A stretch of DNA of 64,000 nucleotides, from the NCBI RefSeq assembly GCF_033439725.1, contig NW_026944383.1:2480001-2544000 (forward strand). The letters run 5' to 3'. A model generated the notes under the pieces. It worked only from the letters and a program-made list of their open reading frames with translations, searched no databases and had not been told where the DNA came from. Below are positions 20,023-32,360 of the stretch, one piece after another; the first letter of the stretch is position 1; each line of letters starts with the position of its first letter. A program made the translations under genes and the position numbers. The DNA comes from Neurospora tetraspora. Lineage: Eukaryota > Ascomycota > Sordariomycetes > Sordariales > Sordariaceae.

Positions 20023-23000
20023 ATGCGACTCCTGGAGCGTGACGATACCGGCGGGGTCCGTCTGACGGAGGACCTCCCCAACAACAAGATTCCACCGTAT
20101 GCGATACTTTCACACACATGGGGTCCTGAAGAGGTCCTCTTCAGAGATATGACGGACGGTACAGGCAAGCACAAAGCAAGCTACGCTAAGATTCGTTTTT
20201 GCGGAGACCAAGCCTGGCGCGATGGGTTGAAATTCTTCTGGGTCGACACATGCTGTATCGACAAGTCTGACAGCGCCGAGCTTCAGCACGCTCTCAACTC
20301 CATGTTCCATTGGTACCGCAGCGCGGTGAAATGTTACGTGTACCTAGCAGACGTCTCAACCCATCAGCACGGCGACGGCCCCGGTTGGCAACCGGCCTTT
20401 CGAGAGAGCAGATGGTTTTCCCGAGGATGGACCCTCCAAGAGCTCATTGCCCCAACGATCGTCGAATTCTTCTCTAAAGAGGGCGAGCGCCTGGGAGATA
20501 AGGAGTCTCTGGAACAAGAAATCCACGATATAACCGGAATTCCGCAAAAAGCCTTCCAAGGTGTCCCTCTATCTGATTTCAGCGTCGCCGAACGGATGCG
20601 ATGGATCGAGAAGCGTGACACAAAAAAAGAGGAAGATAAGGTATACTCTCTATTCGGCATCTTCGATGTGCACATGCCGGTTCTCTACGGCGAAGGAAGG
20701 CAGAAAGCATTGAAGCGGCTGCAGGACAAGGTTCACGAGGATTACCTCTGTCTGGCAAAATTGTGGCCCACAGACCCGCGTGACCCGCACGTCGAAAAGG
20801 AGCGGATCAAGCTGGCGAAGGGTAGTCTGCTGGCTGATGCTTACCGCTGGGTCTTCGACAACCCCGACTTCAACCGATGGCGCCAGCTGCGGGAGAGTCG
20901 CCTGCTCTGGATCAAGGGAGATCCAGGCAAAGGCAAGACCATGTTGCTATGCGGTATCATCGACGAGCTAGAGCGGCGTGTTATCGCTGACGGCGGCAAC
21001 TTGGCGTATTTCTTCTGCCAAGCTACCGACTCGCGCATCAATAACGCAACTGCCGTGCTACGAGGCTTAATCTACCTACTTGCCCACCGGCAACCACGCC
21101 TGCTCTCACATCTATCGGAGAACACATACCCCTCCGATGACGCAATGGCATGGATCGTCCTGTCTAAGGTTTTATGCGAGATGCTAGAAGACCCGAACTT
21201 GAAGGTCACCTATCTGGTGATTGATGCTCTGGACGAATGTGTGACAGACCAACCGCAGCTTCTCAAGTTGATCGTCCAGATATCATCTGTGTCTGCTCGT
21301 GTCAAGTGGCTTGTATCTAGTCGCAACTGGGTGCAGATCGAAGAACAGTTGGCGATCGTCGCGCAGCAGTCCAGACTCAGCCTCGAACTAAACGCCGAAT
21401 CCGTCACCACTGCCGTCAGTGCATATATCCGCCACAAAGTCCTTCACCTGTCGCGGCGGAAACAGTACGACAGCACAATGCAGACGGTTGTACATGACTA
21501 TCTCTCTTCTAACGCGAATGGGACTTTTCTCTGGGTGGCTTTGGTCTGCCAAGTACTTGCGGACCCGAGCGTTCGGAGGTGGCAGACACTAACAAAGTTA
21601 CGGGCATTCCCCCCCGGGTTGGATTCCCTGTATGCGCGGATGATGGAGCAGATTATTCAGTCCGATTATGCGGATCTATGCAGGCAAATTCTTGCCGTCT
21701 CCTCTATCGTTCGCCGACCCATCAGCCTTCAAGAACTGTCCACTCTCGTCGGGATGTCAGACGATATCTCAGATGATCCGCAGTCCCTGGAAGAGCTTAT
21801 AGGGCTTTGCGGCTCGTTTTTGACTCTTCGAGACCAGACTGTTTATTTCGTCCACCAATCTGCCAAGGACTTTCTACTAGGCAAGGCCGCGCACCAAGCC
21901 TCCCGCAACGCTTTCAACTGGGTCTTCCCCCTGGGAACACAAGATGTAGACCACATCATATTCTCAAAGTCGCTCAATGCGATGTCTGCGGTCTTGCGAC
22001 GCGACATGTATGGCTTAGAGGCACCCGGATTCCCAATCAACGAGGTTCGAAAGCCACCTTCAGACCCACTGGCCACAGTGCAGTACTCATGCGTTTATTG
22101 GGTCAGCCACCTTTCTGAATTTGTTTCTGGCACAAATGGGAACCGGGACGCTGTCCTACACGACGGTGAGGCCGTCCATGGATTCCTCGCGAAGAAGTAC
22201 CTTTACTGGCTTGAAGCTCTCAGCCTACTCCGAGCCATGTCGGAGGGTGTCATCGCCATAAGACAGCTCGAGGGTCTGCTGGTAAGTACAAAAGCAAAAA
22301 ATACAGGAAAGTCGGACTAACAGAGACAATAGGGCCACAGCGATCCAGGGCAGTTACCAGCCTTTGTACAAGATGCCCACCGGTTTGCTCTGTCCTACAG
22401 TTCGATAATAGAGCAAGCCCCTCTTCAAGCGTACACGTCAGCCCTTGTGTTTGCACCAACTGGCAGTTTGGTAAAACAAGATTTTAAGACGGAGCAGCCG
22501 GACTGGATTAGCACGGAACCAGTTGTAGAAGTGGAATGGAATGCATGCCTGCAGACATTAGAAGGCCATGGTGACTCGGTTCGGTCGGTTGCGTTCTCGC
22601 CGGATGGCCAGCGCCTCGCATCGGGCTCTAACGATGACACGATCAAGATCTGGGATCCCGCGTCAGGGCAATGCCTACAGACATTAGAAGGCCATGGTAG
22701 CTTGGTTGGGTCGGTTACGTTCTCGCCGGATGGCCAGCGCCTCGCATCGGGCTCTTACGATCACACGATCAAGATCTGGAATTCCGCGTCAGGGCAATGC
22801 TTTGTAACTATTGATGTCGGTATACGAGTAGCGCATGCATTGTTTGATCCTACGGGCCGTTACCTTATCACCGATGCTGGGCGCATCGAAGTAGCTACAG
22901 CTACTACGGAAAACGCAATTCGGCTAAATGATCTAGTAGCGCAAGGATACGGCGTAGGACAGGATGAGTCGTGGATTACCTGCAATGGCAAAAATGCACT

Positions 23001-23112
23001 CTGGTTACCACCAGAATACCGCCCATGGTGTTCCGCCGTCCAAGAGCTGATGGTATCCGTCGGCTGTACATCGGGACGAGTTTTCACTATTAGCTTTTCA
23101 CGATTGGTTTGA
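20023..23112 (+). CDS. HET-NACHT-WD40 (HNWD) incompatibility-type NLR
   Basis: Exons 20023-22281 and 22333-23112 (intron GTAAGT...ACAATAG, in phase), 1012 residues. The start MRLLERDDTG is canonical for HET proteins. HET-domain marks are AILSHTWG at 27-34, WVDTCCID at 73-80 and SRGWTLQELIAP at 133-144. NACHT has Walker A GDPGKGKT at 299-306 and a LVIDALDEC Walker B. Only two WD40 units follow (GHGDSVRSVAFSPDG, GHGSLVGSVTFSPDG), then the same C-terminal cap as in the palindrome NLR. It is a clear paralogue of the arm-borne NLR with the HET death domain in place of the amyloid motif. Two WD units cannot close a propeller alone, so this allele is contracted or oligomerises. The family governs vegetative incompatibility and related cell death. 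Confidence 0.92.
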
Positions 23113-23896
23113 CGTTAATATCCTTGAAGTCTCTTTCTTTCACCCTATATATTTCTTTTTCCTAGCTTGACACCAGAAGGGTCAGGGAGGATAGATTATT
23201 TTATAGGAGAAATTCTAGCAGTTTCCATCGGTGTTAAGTCACTTACGTACTCTGCTTCGAGCAGGCAGGATTGTCAGATTCAATTCTCTGTTACCGCTTT
23301 TTGACACCGCCACCTTCTGTTTGCTTGGTGGCGGAGGACCTCAAGTGTCAGACTTGCAAAGGTCTGCCAAACAGTCGACCGAGCAACTGGACCGAAAAGC
23401 TCCGGCGCTCGCACGGCCTACGAAGACGAAGAGATATAGGATTTTATCGCCGAAGACGATTCCGACGTTCCTATTGGCGCACCCGATAAGATCAATATCC
23501 CACTCGATTTACTAGACACGCATACAACCACTCAAGGAACAATTCCGTGACGTTGTCGAGTGGCTTGTCTATTACAAAGTCCACCCTAACTTTCCCGAGA
23601 AGACTGCTAGGCTGTACAGGCTCGGCTGGAGGAAGCTCGATCGATGACGACATCCGTGGTGTGAAGCGACTTTGTGGTGGCCACGGGTTGTTGATACCGG
23701 CAACGTTGTAAAATTGTCGTGGTTGGTAGAAAGCCGGGCCACGAATCGTTCTAGGCAATGGGGGACCAGAAGCTGGAGTGGATGCGGCCGTGGGAGAGGC
23801 TTGACAGGAGTTGGTCGCCGGACCTCCGGCCCTGGTAGGTTGATGGGAAGGTTCAGTTGGCATCGTGCTGCACTCTTGGGCCAGACACGACAATGT
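23113..23896. other. 3' flank of the HNWD gene, no recognised gene
   Basis: Contains the 3' flank (CACCAGAAGGGTC.GGGAGGATAG, also found after the arm-borne NLR at 7920, evidence of shared descent). Overlapping ORFs at 23231-23515 and 23492-23902 (minus) are unsupported. Confidence 0.45.
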
Positions 23897-24200
23897 TACC
23901 ACTAGAACAATTCTATACTAGAACGATTCCAAATACGAAAACGATCCCAAATACTAGAACGATCCTAGGGTAGAAGAATTCTAAGCTAGAGCGAGCCTGA
24001 GCCAGAGCGATCCTGAGCCAGAGCGATCCTGAGCCAGAACGATCCTGAGCCAGAGCGATCCTAAGCTAGAACGGTCCAAGAAACTAGAACAATCCTGAGC
24101 TACAAGGATACTGAGGTAGACCGATCCTGAGCCAGAACGATCCTGAGGTAGAGCGATCCTGAGCCAGAACGATCCTAAGCTAGAACAATCCTGAGCCTGT
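23897..24200. repeat. Tandem 'GAGCCAGAACGATCCT' repeat at inner end of right arm
   Basis: The counterpart, in reverse complement, of the arrays at 8690-8850 and 9407-9600. About fifteen 15-17 bp units. The perfect arm-to-arm identity starts at 24056. Confidence 0.85.
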
Positions 24201-24520
24201 TCCTCGCACAACAATCAAAGTCCTATCTTAGTGCTTGCCTGCGCCTCGTGACATTTTCCATTGATTGTACTTTGACCAGGGACCTTGCGAGGACGGAGCT
24301 ACCTGCCAATGGGTTGGAGCTCCTCTATCTTGGTATTAGCCTTTTCAAATCTTCGTCTTCATCCTTCAGCGGTAGAGGCGTAAAGTTGTAGAACTCGTTG
24401 CCCTATTCCGGGTTATCACAACCAAGTTCAAAGCCGCAGGTGGAATTCTGAGTTGGAAATGCCGCAATGGAGTGATAACCATTCACAAAACTGTGAGCTT
24501 CTTCTCATCATCCAGCATGG

Positions 24521-24802
24521 TTGATCCAGAAAGAGGAGTATCATTTCATCGCTCATACAAGCGAAATTACTAGTGTGAAGGAAAGTCTTGAGTACCTTCA
24601 ACACCTAGTCAGTAGTATAAAGCCACAGGTTAAGCTGCGATTCCCTGCATCTAAACCAAGACTATGTAGCTGCGACGAAGCTACTGCAAGTGTGTTGGCT
24701 CACCCAAGCACTACCAAGGAAGAGACTACTTATCCGATCGAGGAGAATCGAGGCTTCTACCATTGTACCAACCTTGGCTATGACTGGGCAGTCACGGGTT
24801 AA
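24521..24802 (+). CDS. Small hypothetical protein (right copy)
   Basis: Identical to the 93-codon ORF at 8081-8362, convergent with the right-arm NLR. Same low support. Confidence 0.25.
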   Translation: MIQKEEYHFIAHTSEITSVKESLEYLQHLVSSIKPQVKLRFPASKPRLCSCDEATASVLAHPSTTKEETTYPIEENRGFYHCTNLGYDWAVTG

Positions 24803-25017
24803 TCCCGTGGCATCTGGACCGCACAGGCACAAGCAAAAGGAGAGTCAATGGATGGAATAGTCTTGCTTCTTCGTAATAGAATAAGTCATCTTGACGTCAA
24901 AAGAAGTTACTAGAATTTACAAGATTCCTATAAATTTGCCTATCCTCCCAGACCCTTCTGGTGGCATGCTAGAAAAATGAAATAGAGAGAAAGGAATTGA
25001 GAAAGACATGGAATACA

Positions 25018-28000
25018 TTATGTGTCTTGCGAGAAGCCAATAAACCAAACCAGTCCCGATGTGCTGCCCATGGATATCATCCGTTCCTGGAGGTCAAGAA
25101 CAGACGGTCGGTAATTCGATGGCAGCCAGAGTACGTTCTGGCCGTTGCAAGTAATCCAAGACCCATCTTGTCCCAAGCCATAGCCATGGCTCTCTGGATT
25201 ATCTAGTACAACTTGGCTTTCGGTAGTTTCTGTAACTATTTTAATACGTCCAACGTTGGTACGTAGGTAGCGATTAGTATCGTCAAACGATATATAGGTC
25301 ATCATAGTACTAGTAATAATCGTTTGGAGGCAGCTCCCCGACGCCGGATCCCAGATCTTGATCGTCTTATCCCCCGAACAGGACGCAAGCCGCTGGCCAT
25401 CAGGCGAGAAGGCCACTGAGTTAACGGAGTAGTTATGGCCTTCTAGGGTCTGGAGGCAGCTCCCCGACGCCGGATCCCAGATCTTGATCGTTTTGTCGTC
25501 CGAACCGGACGCAAGCCGCTGGCCATCAGGCGAAAATGCTACTGAGCAAACGGGGCCGCTATGGCCTTCCAAGGTTTGGAGACAGCTCCCCGACGCCGCA
25601 TCCCAGATCTTGATAGTGTCATCGTCCGCACCGGATGCGAGCCGCTGGCCATCAGGCGAGAAGGCCACTGAGCAAACGTAGCGGCTATGGCCTTTTAGGG
25701 TCTGGAGGCAGCTCCCCGACGCCGGATCCCAGATCTTGATTGTGTCGTCCCACGAACCGGATGCGAGCCGCTGGCCATCGGGCGAAAATGCTACTGAGCA
25801 AACGGGGCCGCTATGGCCTTCCAAGGTTTGGAGACAGCTCCCCGACGCCGCATCCCAGATCTTGATCGTTTTGTCGTCCGAACCGGACGCAAGCCGCTGG
25901 CCATCAGGCGAGAATGCCAGTGAGTAAACGTAGCGGCTATGGCCTTTTAGGGTCTGGAGGCAGCTCCCCGACGCCGGATCCCAGATCTTGATCGTCTTAT
26001 CCACCGAACAGGACGCAAGCCGCTGGCCATCAAGCGAGAATGCCACTGACCAAACGGGGCCGCTATGGCCTTCTAGGGTCTGGAGGCAGCTCCCCGACGC
26101 CGGATCCCAGATCTTGATCGTTTTGTCGTCCGAACCGGACGCAAGCCGCTGGCCATCAGGCGAGAATGCCACTGAGCGAACGTAGCTGCTATGGCCTTCT
26201 AGGGTCTGGAGGCAGCTCCCCGATGCCGGATCCCAGATCTTGATCGTTTTGTCCCCCGAACCGGACGCAAGCCGCTGGCCACCAGGCGAGAATACCACTG
26301 AGACAACGAAGTCGCTATGGCCTTCTAGGGTCTGGAGGCAGCTCCCCGATGCCAGATCCCAGATCTTGATCGTTTTGTCCCACGAACCGGACGCAAGCCG
26401 TTGGCCATCAGGCGAGAATGCCACTGAGCTAACGGGGGGGCCGCTATGGCCTTCTAGGGTCTGGAGGCAGCTCCCCGACGCCGGATCCCAGATCTTGATC
26501 GTTTTGTCGTCCGAACCGGACGCAAGCCGCTGGCCATCAGGCGAGAATGCCAGTGAGTAAACGTAGCGGCTATGGCCTTCTAGGGTCTGGAGGCAGCTCC
26601 CCGACGCCGGATCCCAGATCTTGATCATTTTGTCCTCCGAACTGGACGCAAGCCGCTGGCCATCAAGCGAGAATGCCACTGACCAAACGGGGCCGCTATG
26701 GCCTTTTAGGGTCTCGAGGCAGCTCCCCGACGCCGGATCCCAGATCTTGATCATTTTGTCCTCCGAACTGGACGCAAGCCGCTGGCCATCAGGCGAGAAT
26801 GCTACCGAGGTAACGACGCCGCTATGGCCTTCTAGGGTCTGGAGGCATGCATTCCAATCCAATTCTACAGCCGGCTTAGTTCGAATCCATTCAGGTTCTT
26901 CTGCCCTGAAATTCCTCTTTATCAAGCTACCGCTTGGAGCAAATACAAGCGCTGATATGTATGCTTGAAGTGGAGCTTGCTCTATTATTGACTTATAAGA
27001 CAGAGCAAACCGGTAAGCATCCCAAACAAGCTTTGATAACTGCGACTGATCATTACCTCCCTATATCTTTAGTTAGACCAAGTTCCTAGGGCGGAGTTAG
27101 ACTTATACTTACTAGTAGGCCCTCGAGTTTTCTAATAGCAATGACGCCCTCTGACATAGCTCGGAGTAGACTTAGAGCTTCAAGCCAGTAAAGGTACTTC
27201 GTCTTGAGGAATGTATAGACAACCTCATTATCCTGTAAACGATCATGCTGTTTTGTGTTCGTGCCAGAAACCGAGTCACACAAGTGATCAACCCAGTAGA
27301 CGCACGAGTACCGCACCGTCGCTAGCGGGTCCGGATCCGATACTTGGACCTTGTCGCTCGGAAATCCCGGTGCGCTTAAGTCGTATATGTCGCGTCGCAG
27401 TGTTGTAGACATGGCATCAAGTGACCTCGAGAAGATGGTATAGTTCACATGTTCTTTCCCAGAAGGAAAAATCCACTTGAACGCCTCCTGAGAAGCTTGG
27501 TTGCCAGCTTTATCAGAGGCATTGCCAAGTAAAAAGTCCTTAGCTGATTGATGGACAAAATAGATGGTTCGTTCTCGTAGTGTTAGAAATGAACCACAAA
27601 GCCCTATAGTTGTTTCTAATGACTCGGAATCGTCGTAAGTGTTATCAAGCTCGTCGGCGAGAGTGGTTAGTTCTTCAAGGCTGATTGGCCGGCGAACAAT
27701 TGTAACAATAGCAAGAAGGTGCTTGCAAAGATCGGATTCATCGAACTGGCTCATATCCTCTCTCATCCGCGCATATAGAGCGTCCAGCCCAGATGGAAAC
27801 ATGCGTAGCTTTTTTAGGGTAAACCCTTTCTGGACCTTTTCAAGCGCTTGACAGACTAGCGCCACCCAAAGGAACGTATCTTGCGCGTTGGAGCACAGGT
27901 AGTCCTGAACGGTCTTTTTTGTCCTTGGATCATACTTCTTCAGCCCTGCTAGGTCATCCACCTTGTGCAGGATAAATGCATTGACAGCCGCTGCGACGGA

Positions 28001-28897
28001 TTCCGCATTTAGCTCCAGGGAGACCTTCACTTTATCTGCGGCTTTCTCCAACCGTTCCTCAATTTGCGGCCAATTACGGCTTGAGACAATCCACTTGACT
28101 CGAGATCCAGATGATGATTGCTGAGCAATTAAGTCGAGAAGCTGTGACCAATCAACACACTCATCCAGTGCGTCGATGATTAGGTAGGTCGTTCGGAGGC
28201 TTGAGTCTGTTAAAATATTGGTGAAAATTTCCGATAGGGCGACCCACGTATTTGCATCTTTGAAGAGATTCTCGCCTGCACGGTCATACTCCTTCCGCAC
28301 GTATGAGAGGACAGATGGCTGCTGCTCGCTAAGCAGGTAGATCAGGCCGCGCAATACGGCGGCTGCATTGTTGATGCGAGAGTCGGTAGCCTGGCAGAAG
28401 AAGTAGGCCACATTGCAATGGCGCACGTCGGCAGTTTTGCCTTGATCCAGCTCATCGATAATGCCGCACAACAACATAGTCTTCCCTTTGCCGGGGTCGC
28501 CCTTAATCCATAGTAATCGGTGCTGCGGGTAGTCACGCCATCGCTGAAAGTCAGCGTTATCCACGACCCAATGATATGAGTCCTTCAAAAGGCCGCCTTT
28601 GGTCTGTTCGATGCGGGTTTTATCGTGGCGAGGATCGGTAAGGCGTACGTGCTTTAGACATTGCTGGTCCTTCTCTGACATTGCATAGCTAACGAGCTCT
28701 TGATCAGTTCCAGTGTAAGGAGCTATTGAATGTTAGCACGTGCCTGTACCGCCCATCACCCATGATAGAAACCCACGTCCGTAGTAGTAGTTATTGTATT
28801 GCGGCCCGGCGGCGTTGTTGTTATACTGAGTCCCCGGGCCGGTATTGGCGTTGGAGAAACCCGAACCAGAATTGGAGAAAGACCAGGACCTTTTCAT
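25018..28897 (-). CDS. NACHT-WD40 NLR with N-terminal amyloid-like motif (right copy)
   Basis: Exons (minus) 28897-28777, 28722-27113 and 27060-25018; 1257 residues, identical to the left copy including all twelve WD40 units. Exon 1 ends precisely at the end of the G/N/Q-rich motif (residue 40), so the motif is a one-exon module. Walker A, Walker B and the C-terminal cap are intact. The gene is again head-to-head with an intact PNP effector gene. The identity of a normally fast-diverging WD array in both arms argues for very recent duplication, conversion or an assembly duplicate. Confidence 0.88.
25330..26844 (-). repeat. Twelve-unit 126-bp WD40 coding array (right)
   Basis: The exact counterpart of 6039-7553. 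Antisense frames of the array stay open and produce spurious ORFs with the recurring reading SSEPDASRWPSGENATE. Confidence 0.93.
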
Positions 28898-29765
28898 GTT
28901 GCAAGGATTGAGCTTCGGGATGTGTATAATGCTTGCTTACAAGATCAAACGTGTGGAATTAAAGGAGTTGATCGTCTTACAATGTTCAGGGAGAAAGCGA
29001 GGGGGTGACAGAACGGAACGAAGAGATGAATATTGTCCAACTGGTTGGCCAACCAAAAATTTCAAAGGTATAGCGTCCCCAAACTTTGGTTTGCAGCTCA
29101 GAAGACTCATCCCCAACCAAAGGCGGTCTCAAAGCTGTGGGAAGGCGGATGTGCTAGCGAAATGTGCACATTTGCGGCATCAGCTGTTGACGCCTGGCCT
29201 TCCAGATCAGCCTAGGTGTCAAAGATGCCCAATGGACACTACCTGTTAATGCCCAAATTCCCAGTCTGGCGTGGGTCGGCCACCAATCGCATGTGCCATT
29301 GGTAGTGTGAAGATATCCTTTCGGGGAAAGCTGAATGCGACGCCTGCCCCCACAACTGCAAGTAAGACGCCACTCTCCTAGACTGGGATCACCGTCACTT
29401 CGAGAGAGGTCCTAAGCAAAGTCGGCCAATCAGAAGCTTCAAAAGAACGACTCCGCACCGAAGATAAAACACTTGGGCTTGAAGGGTCACCTGGCCAAGA
29501 GGGGATTGTCTGGTCTGGATGCCCTCCATATTTCCCATCATGGTGGGTGGAGGTATGTGAGGCCACCAACCCGACAACGCCGAGCCATAATGCTCACTCT
29601 TGGAGCAAAGGGTGCCAGAGCTGGGCCTTAGCCTACCTCTGTCCACCTTGGATCTTGCCTCTACCACCCCGAGTAGACGTTAAAACCAAAAGCACCTTCT
29701 CTGGTCCTTGGTGTATCTTTGCAAGCTGAGACAGTGTTGTTCTTCGTTTTGGATAATCACGTTCG
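28898..29765. promoter_or_regulatory. Divergent promoter region of the PNP / NACHT-WD40 pair (right)
   Basis: The 868-bp counterpart of 3118-3985, same sequence in reverse complement, so both gene pairs should share regulation if both exist in the genome. Confidence 0.6.
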
Positions 29766-30965
29766 ATGTCAACAATTGCCCACATGGATCCCTCCCACGA
29801 CACTTCTCGGTACACAGTCGGCTGGATCGCCCCCTTGCCCTTGGAACTCACCGCTGCGGTGGGAATGCTAGAGGACCCCACAACAATGGAAGTTCCCGAC
29901 GACGACGTTCTCTACCACGTAGGACGTATAGGCTCGCACTTCGTCGTGATGGTTGTGTGTCCGCGCATGGGTATCGAACCAGCCGCCACGGCCCTTGCCA
30001 ACATGCGCCGCTCGTTTCGCAACATCAAACATGTTCTGGTGGTTGGCATCGCAGGCGGGATGCCCTGCTACGGTCCAGATCTGCAGGAGCAGATTGTCTT
30101 GGGCGACGTCGTCGTCGGCGTTCCCCAGCAAGGAAGAGGAGGTGTGACGCATTATGAGTTCGGTGCGTGGGAGGGCCAGAAAGAATTGACTGTCAAAGAG
30201 CACACGCTTCACCCGTCTGCTGCTCTGCTCGCTGCGGTGAATAATCTGCGAAGCATGCATATGCAGGTGGTGGGAAGTAAGATCCCGCGGTACCTGGAGG
30301 AGTTGCGCAGAGGCTTGAATGAGCGATCGAGGCAGGCTTATGAGGATCCTGGGGCCGAATACGATCATCTCTTTGAGGACAGCTATCTTCATACGGACAG
30401 GGGAAGATTCTGTCAAGGCCTTTGTGACGCGACGCGAGCAAAGCTGCGCAAGAGTCGGGGCAAAAGAGCCGAGCGGAAGAGTGACCAACCCCATATCCAC
30501 TATGGCAACATCGGCTCAGCAAATGCAGTTGTCAGGTCGAGCGCTAAGAGGAATGAACTTCACGCGAGGCACAACATCATCTGTCTTGAGATGGAAGCTG
30601 CGGGCGTGATGAGCGACTACCAGGGTCTGGTCATCCGGGGAGTCTGCGACTATGCGGACTCGCACAAGAATAAGAAGTGGCAGGGCTATGCGGCAGCGAC
30701 GGCGGCGGCATACGCAAAGGAACTTCTGTTGCTGCTACCGGCAGGTGGAGGGTCGTCGACAGAGTCATCTCTTCCCGATGAGAGGAATGGGACTCGGGGA
30801 GATGGGTGGTATGTGGGACGGGATCAGTTTCACAACTCGGGAGGCGGGTTTATGAACTTCAATATGGGCGCAGGGTATCAAACGAATAACAACACCGCCG
30901 GCAACCAATATAATGCGCCGTTTTATGGGCATCCGTCTGCCATACCGCAGTGGCCCAAGTACTAG
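29766..30965 (+). CDS. PNP/UDP-phosphorylase-fold effector with C-terminal amyloid-like motif (right copy)
   Basis: A 399-residue single-exon protein identical to the left copy. The G/N/Q-rich block is encoded at 30828-30929. A structured PNP domain of about 330 residues is followed by a flexible linker and the motif, the usual order for motif-bearing effectors. The gene ends 11 bp from the stop of the convergent phosphotransferase-like scrap. Confidence 0.85.
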   Translation: MSTIAHMDPSHDTSRYTVGWIAPLPLELTAAVGMLEDPTTMEVPDDDVLYHVGRIGSHFVVMVVCPRMGIEPAATALANMRRSFRNIKHVLVVGIAGGMPCYGPDLQEQIVLGDVVVGVPQQGRGGVTHYEFGAWEGQKELTVKEHTLHPSAALLAAVNNLRSMHMQVVGSKIPRYLEELRRGLNERSRQAYEDPGAEYDHLFEDSYLHTDRGRFCQGLCDATRAKLRKSRGKRAERKSDQPHIHYGNIGSANAVVRSSAKRNELHARHNIICLEMEAAGVMSDYQGLVIRGVCDYADSHKNKKWQGYAAATAAAYAKELLLLLPAGGGSSTESSLPDERNGTRGDGWYVGRDQFHNSGGGFMNFNMGAGYQTNNNTAGNQYNAPFYGHPSAIPQWPKY

Positions 30966-30975
30966 CAGGCGGGGT

Positions 30976-31176
30976 TCAAGTAGACAATGTCGCTCTCTCT
31001 CCTCCGTCGACTGGGACAACTTCTCCACCGCTGACGAGCTCCCTTGCTTTGGCGTCGCAGGCTTCGAGGCTGGCAGAAGTCTTGGTGAAGAAATCCCAGA
31101 TTTCGGAGTCGACGGAATAGTTCCTTGCCGCGTCAGGACTCGGGCCAGTGATGGTGATCTCGGACGATTCCTCCAT
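30976..31176 (-). pseudogene. 5' fragment of a possible phosphotransferase-like gene (right copy)
   Basis: Identical to 1707-1907. The fragment is open for 66 codons and truncated at the PNP 3' end. Confidence 0.35.
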
Positions 31177-31197
31177 GGCGTGTTGGCTGGGTGAAAT

Positions 31198-31549
31198 GAC
31201 GAGGAAGAAGATGACGAGGAAGAAGAAGAGAGGAAGAAGAAGAGAGGAAGAAGAAGAGAGGAAGAAGAAGAGAGGAAGAAGAAGAGAGGAAGAAGAAGAG
31301 AGGAAGAAGAAGAGAGGAAGAAGAAGAGAGGAAGAAGAAGAGAGGAAGAAGAAGAGAGGAAGAAGAAGAGAGGAAGAAGAAGAGAGGAAGAAGAAGAGAG
31401 GAAGAAGAAGAGAGGAAGAAGAAGAGAGGAAGAAGAAGAGAGGAAGAAGAAGAGAGGAAGAAGAAGAGAGGAAGAAGAAGAGAGGAAGAAGAAGAGAGGA
31501 AGAAGAAGAGAGGAAGAAGAAGAGAGGAAGAAGAAGAGAGGAAGAAGAA
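31198..31549. repeat. 14-bp purine-rich minisatellite, long allele
   Basis: About two dozen near-perfect units of GAGGAAGAAGAAGA. The left arm has 20 fewer. Long artificial ORFs on both strands (for example 31133-31609 minus, 31148-31570 plus) come from this array. Confidence 0.92.
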
Positions 31550-31659
31550 GGGGAGATGGAAGTTGGATAATGCTAGACGCGGGGTTGTATAGTGCGCTGC
31601 ACAAGGCAAATTTCCATGTTGCCGCTAGCCGCAGGTGTTTGTTCTCATCGAATGCCGTT

Positions 31660-31699
31660 GGTAGTTCCTTCCACGAATTGGTAGTTCCTTCCACGAATT
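31660..31699. repeat. Two copies of the 20-bp unit
   Basis: GGTAGTTCCTTCCACGAATT twice in tandem; the left arm has one. Confidence 0.88.
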
Positions 31700-31837
31700 G
31701 GTAGTTCCTTCTACGAACTGTTTCAGGGGCATGCATCGGAATTGACCGCTTCCAACGCACTTTCCATTGTTCCTGACAACCTCCGCACATCCTTTGTTCC
31801 AGTTGTTATCCCGTAGCATGATGTGTCGCTCTTTCTC

Positions 31838-32119
31838 CTAGGTAGCTTTCGGCAAAGAGGCCACCTTCCTCACAATAACCTCCCCATTAACAATCCCCAA
31901 AGTCGCATCCCCCCTCTCCATCCACTCCTCCCACCCCTTAACAATCTCCTCCACGCCTTCCTCCGTCGTCAACCCCAACTCAATTCCCCGTCCCCTCATC
32001 TGTCCCGTTCTCAACCTCTCAATCATGGCATCTCCCCACGCCTTCCTATCCCCCGGCTCACTGTAGCACCAAGTCCCGAACCCAGCCTCGATATCCTTCC
32101 TCTCCACCCCAGCATCCAT
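31838..32119 (-). pseudogene. 3' fragment of a methyltransferase-like gene (right copy)
   Basis: Identical to 1064-1345; the C-terminal segment only. Confidence 0.5.
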
Positions 32120-32360
32120 GAGTCCAGGGTCCCCATATTGTAGGTTGCCGTGCTATTTCCATGATGTGTGCTAAGTATCTTGGCGTAACAAAGGCTGACG
32201 GACAACTTTCTTCCCCTGCCTTCAACCCCCTGTCTTCCTATGAATATCCTCTTCCTTCCTCTTCCTTCCTCTACCTCTGTCTACCTTCCTTCCTCTTCCT
32301 CACTTTTCCTTCCTCTAACTTGCTCTTCCTTTCTCTATCTTCCCTCATCGACGACGACGA

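Noticed and set aside
30765-31790. 341-codon ORF with long Leu/Ser-rich stretch over the right-arm minisatellite
   Set aside because: The 14-bp unit is open in all frames, so the length comes from the array. The ends run into the PNP gene antisense and non-coding DNA.
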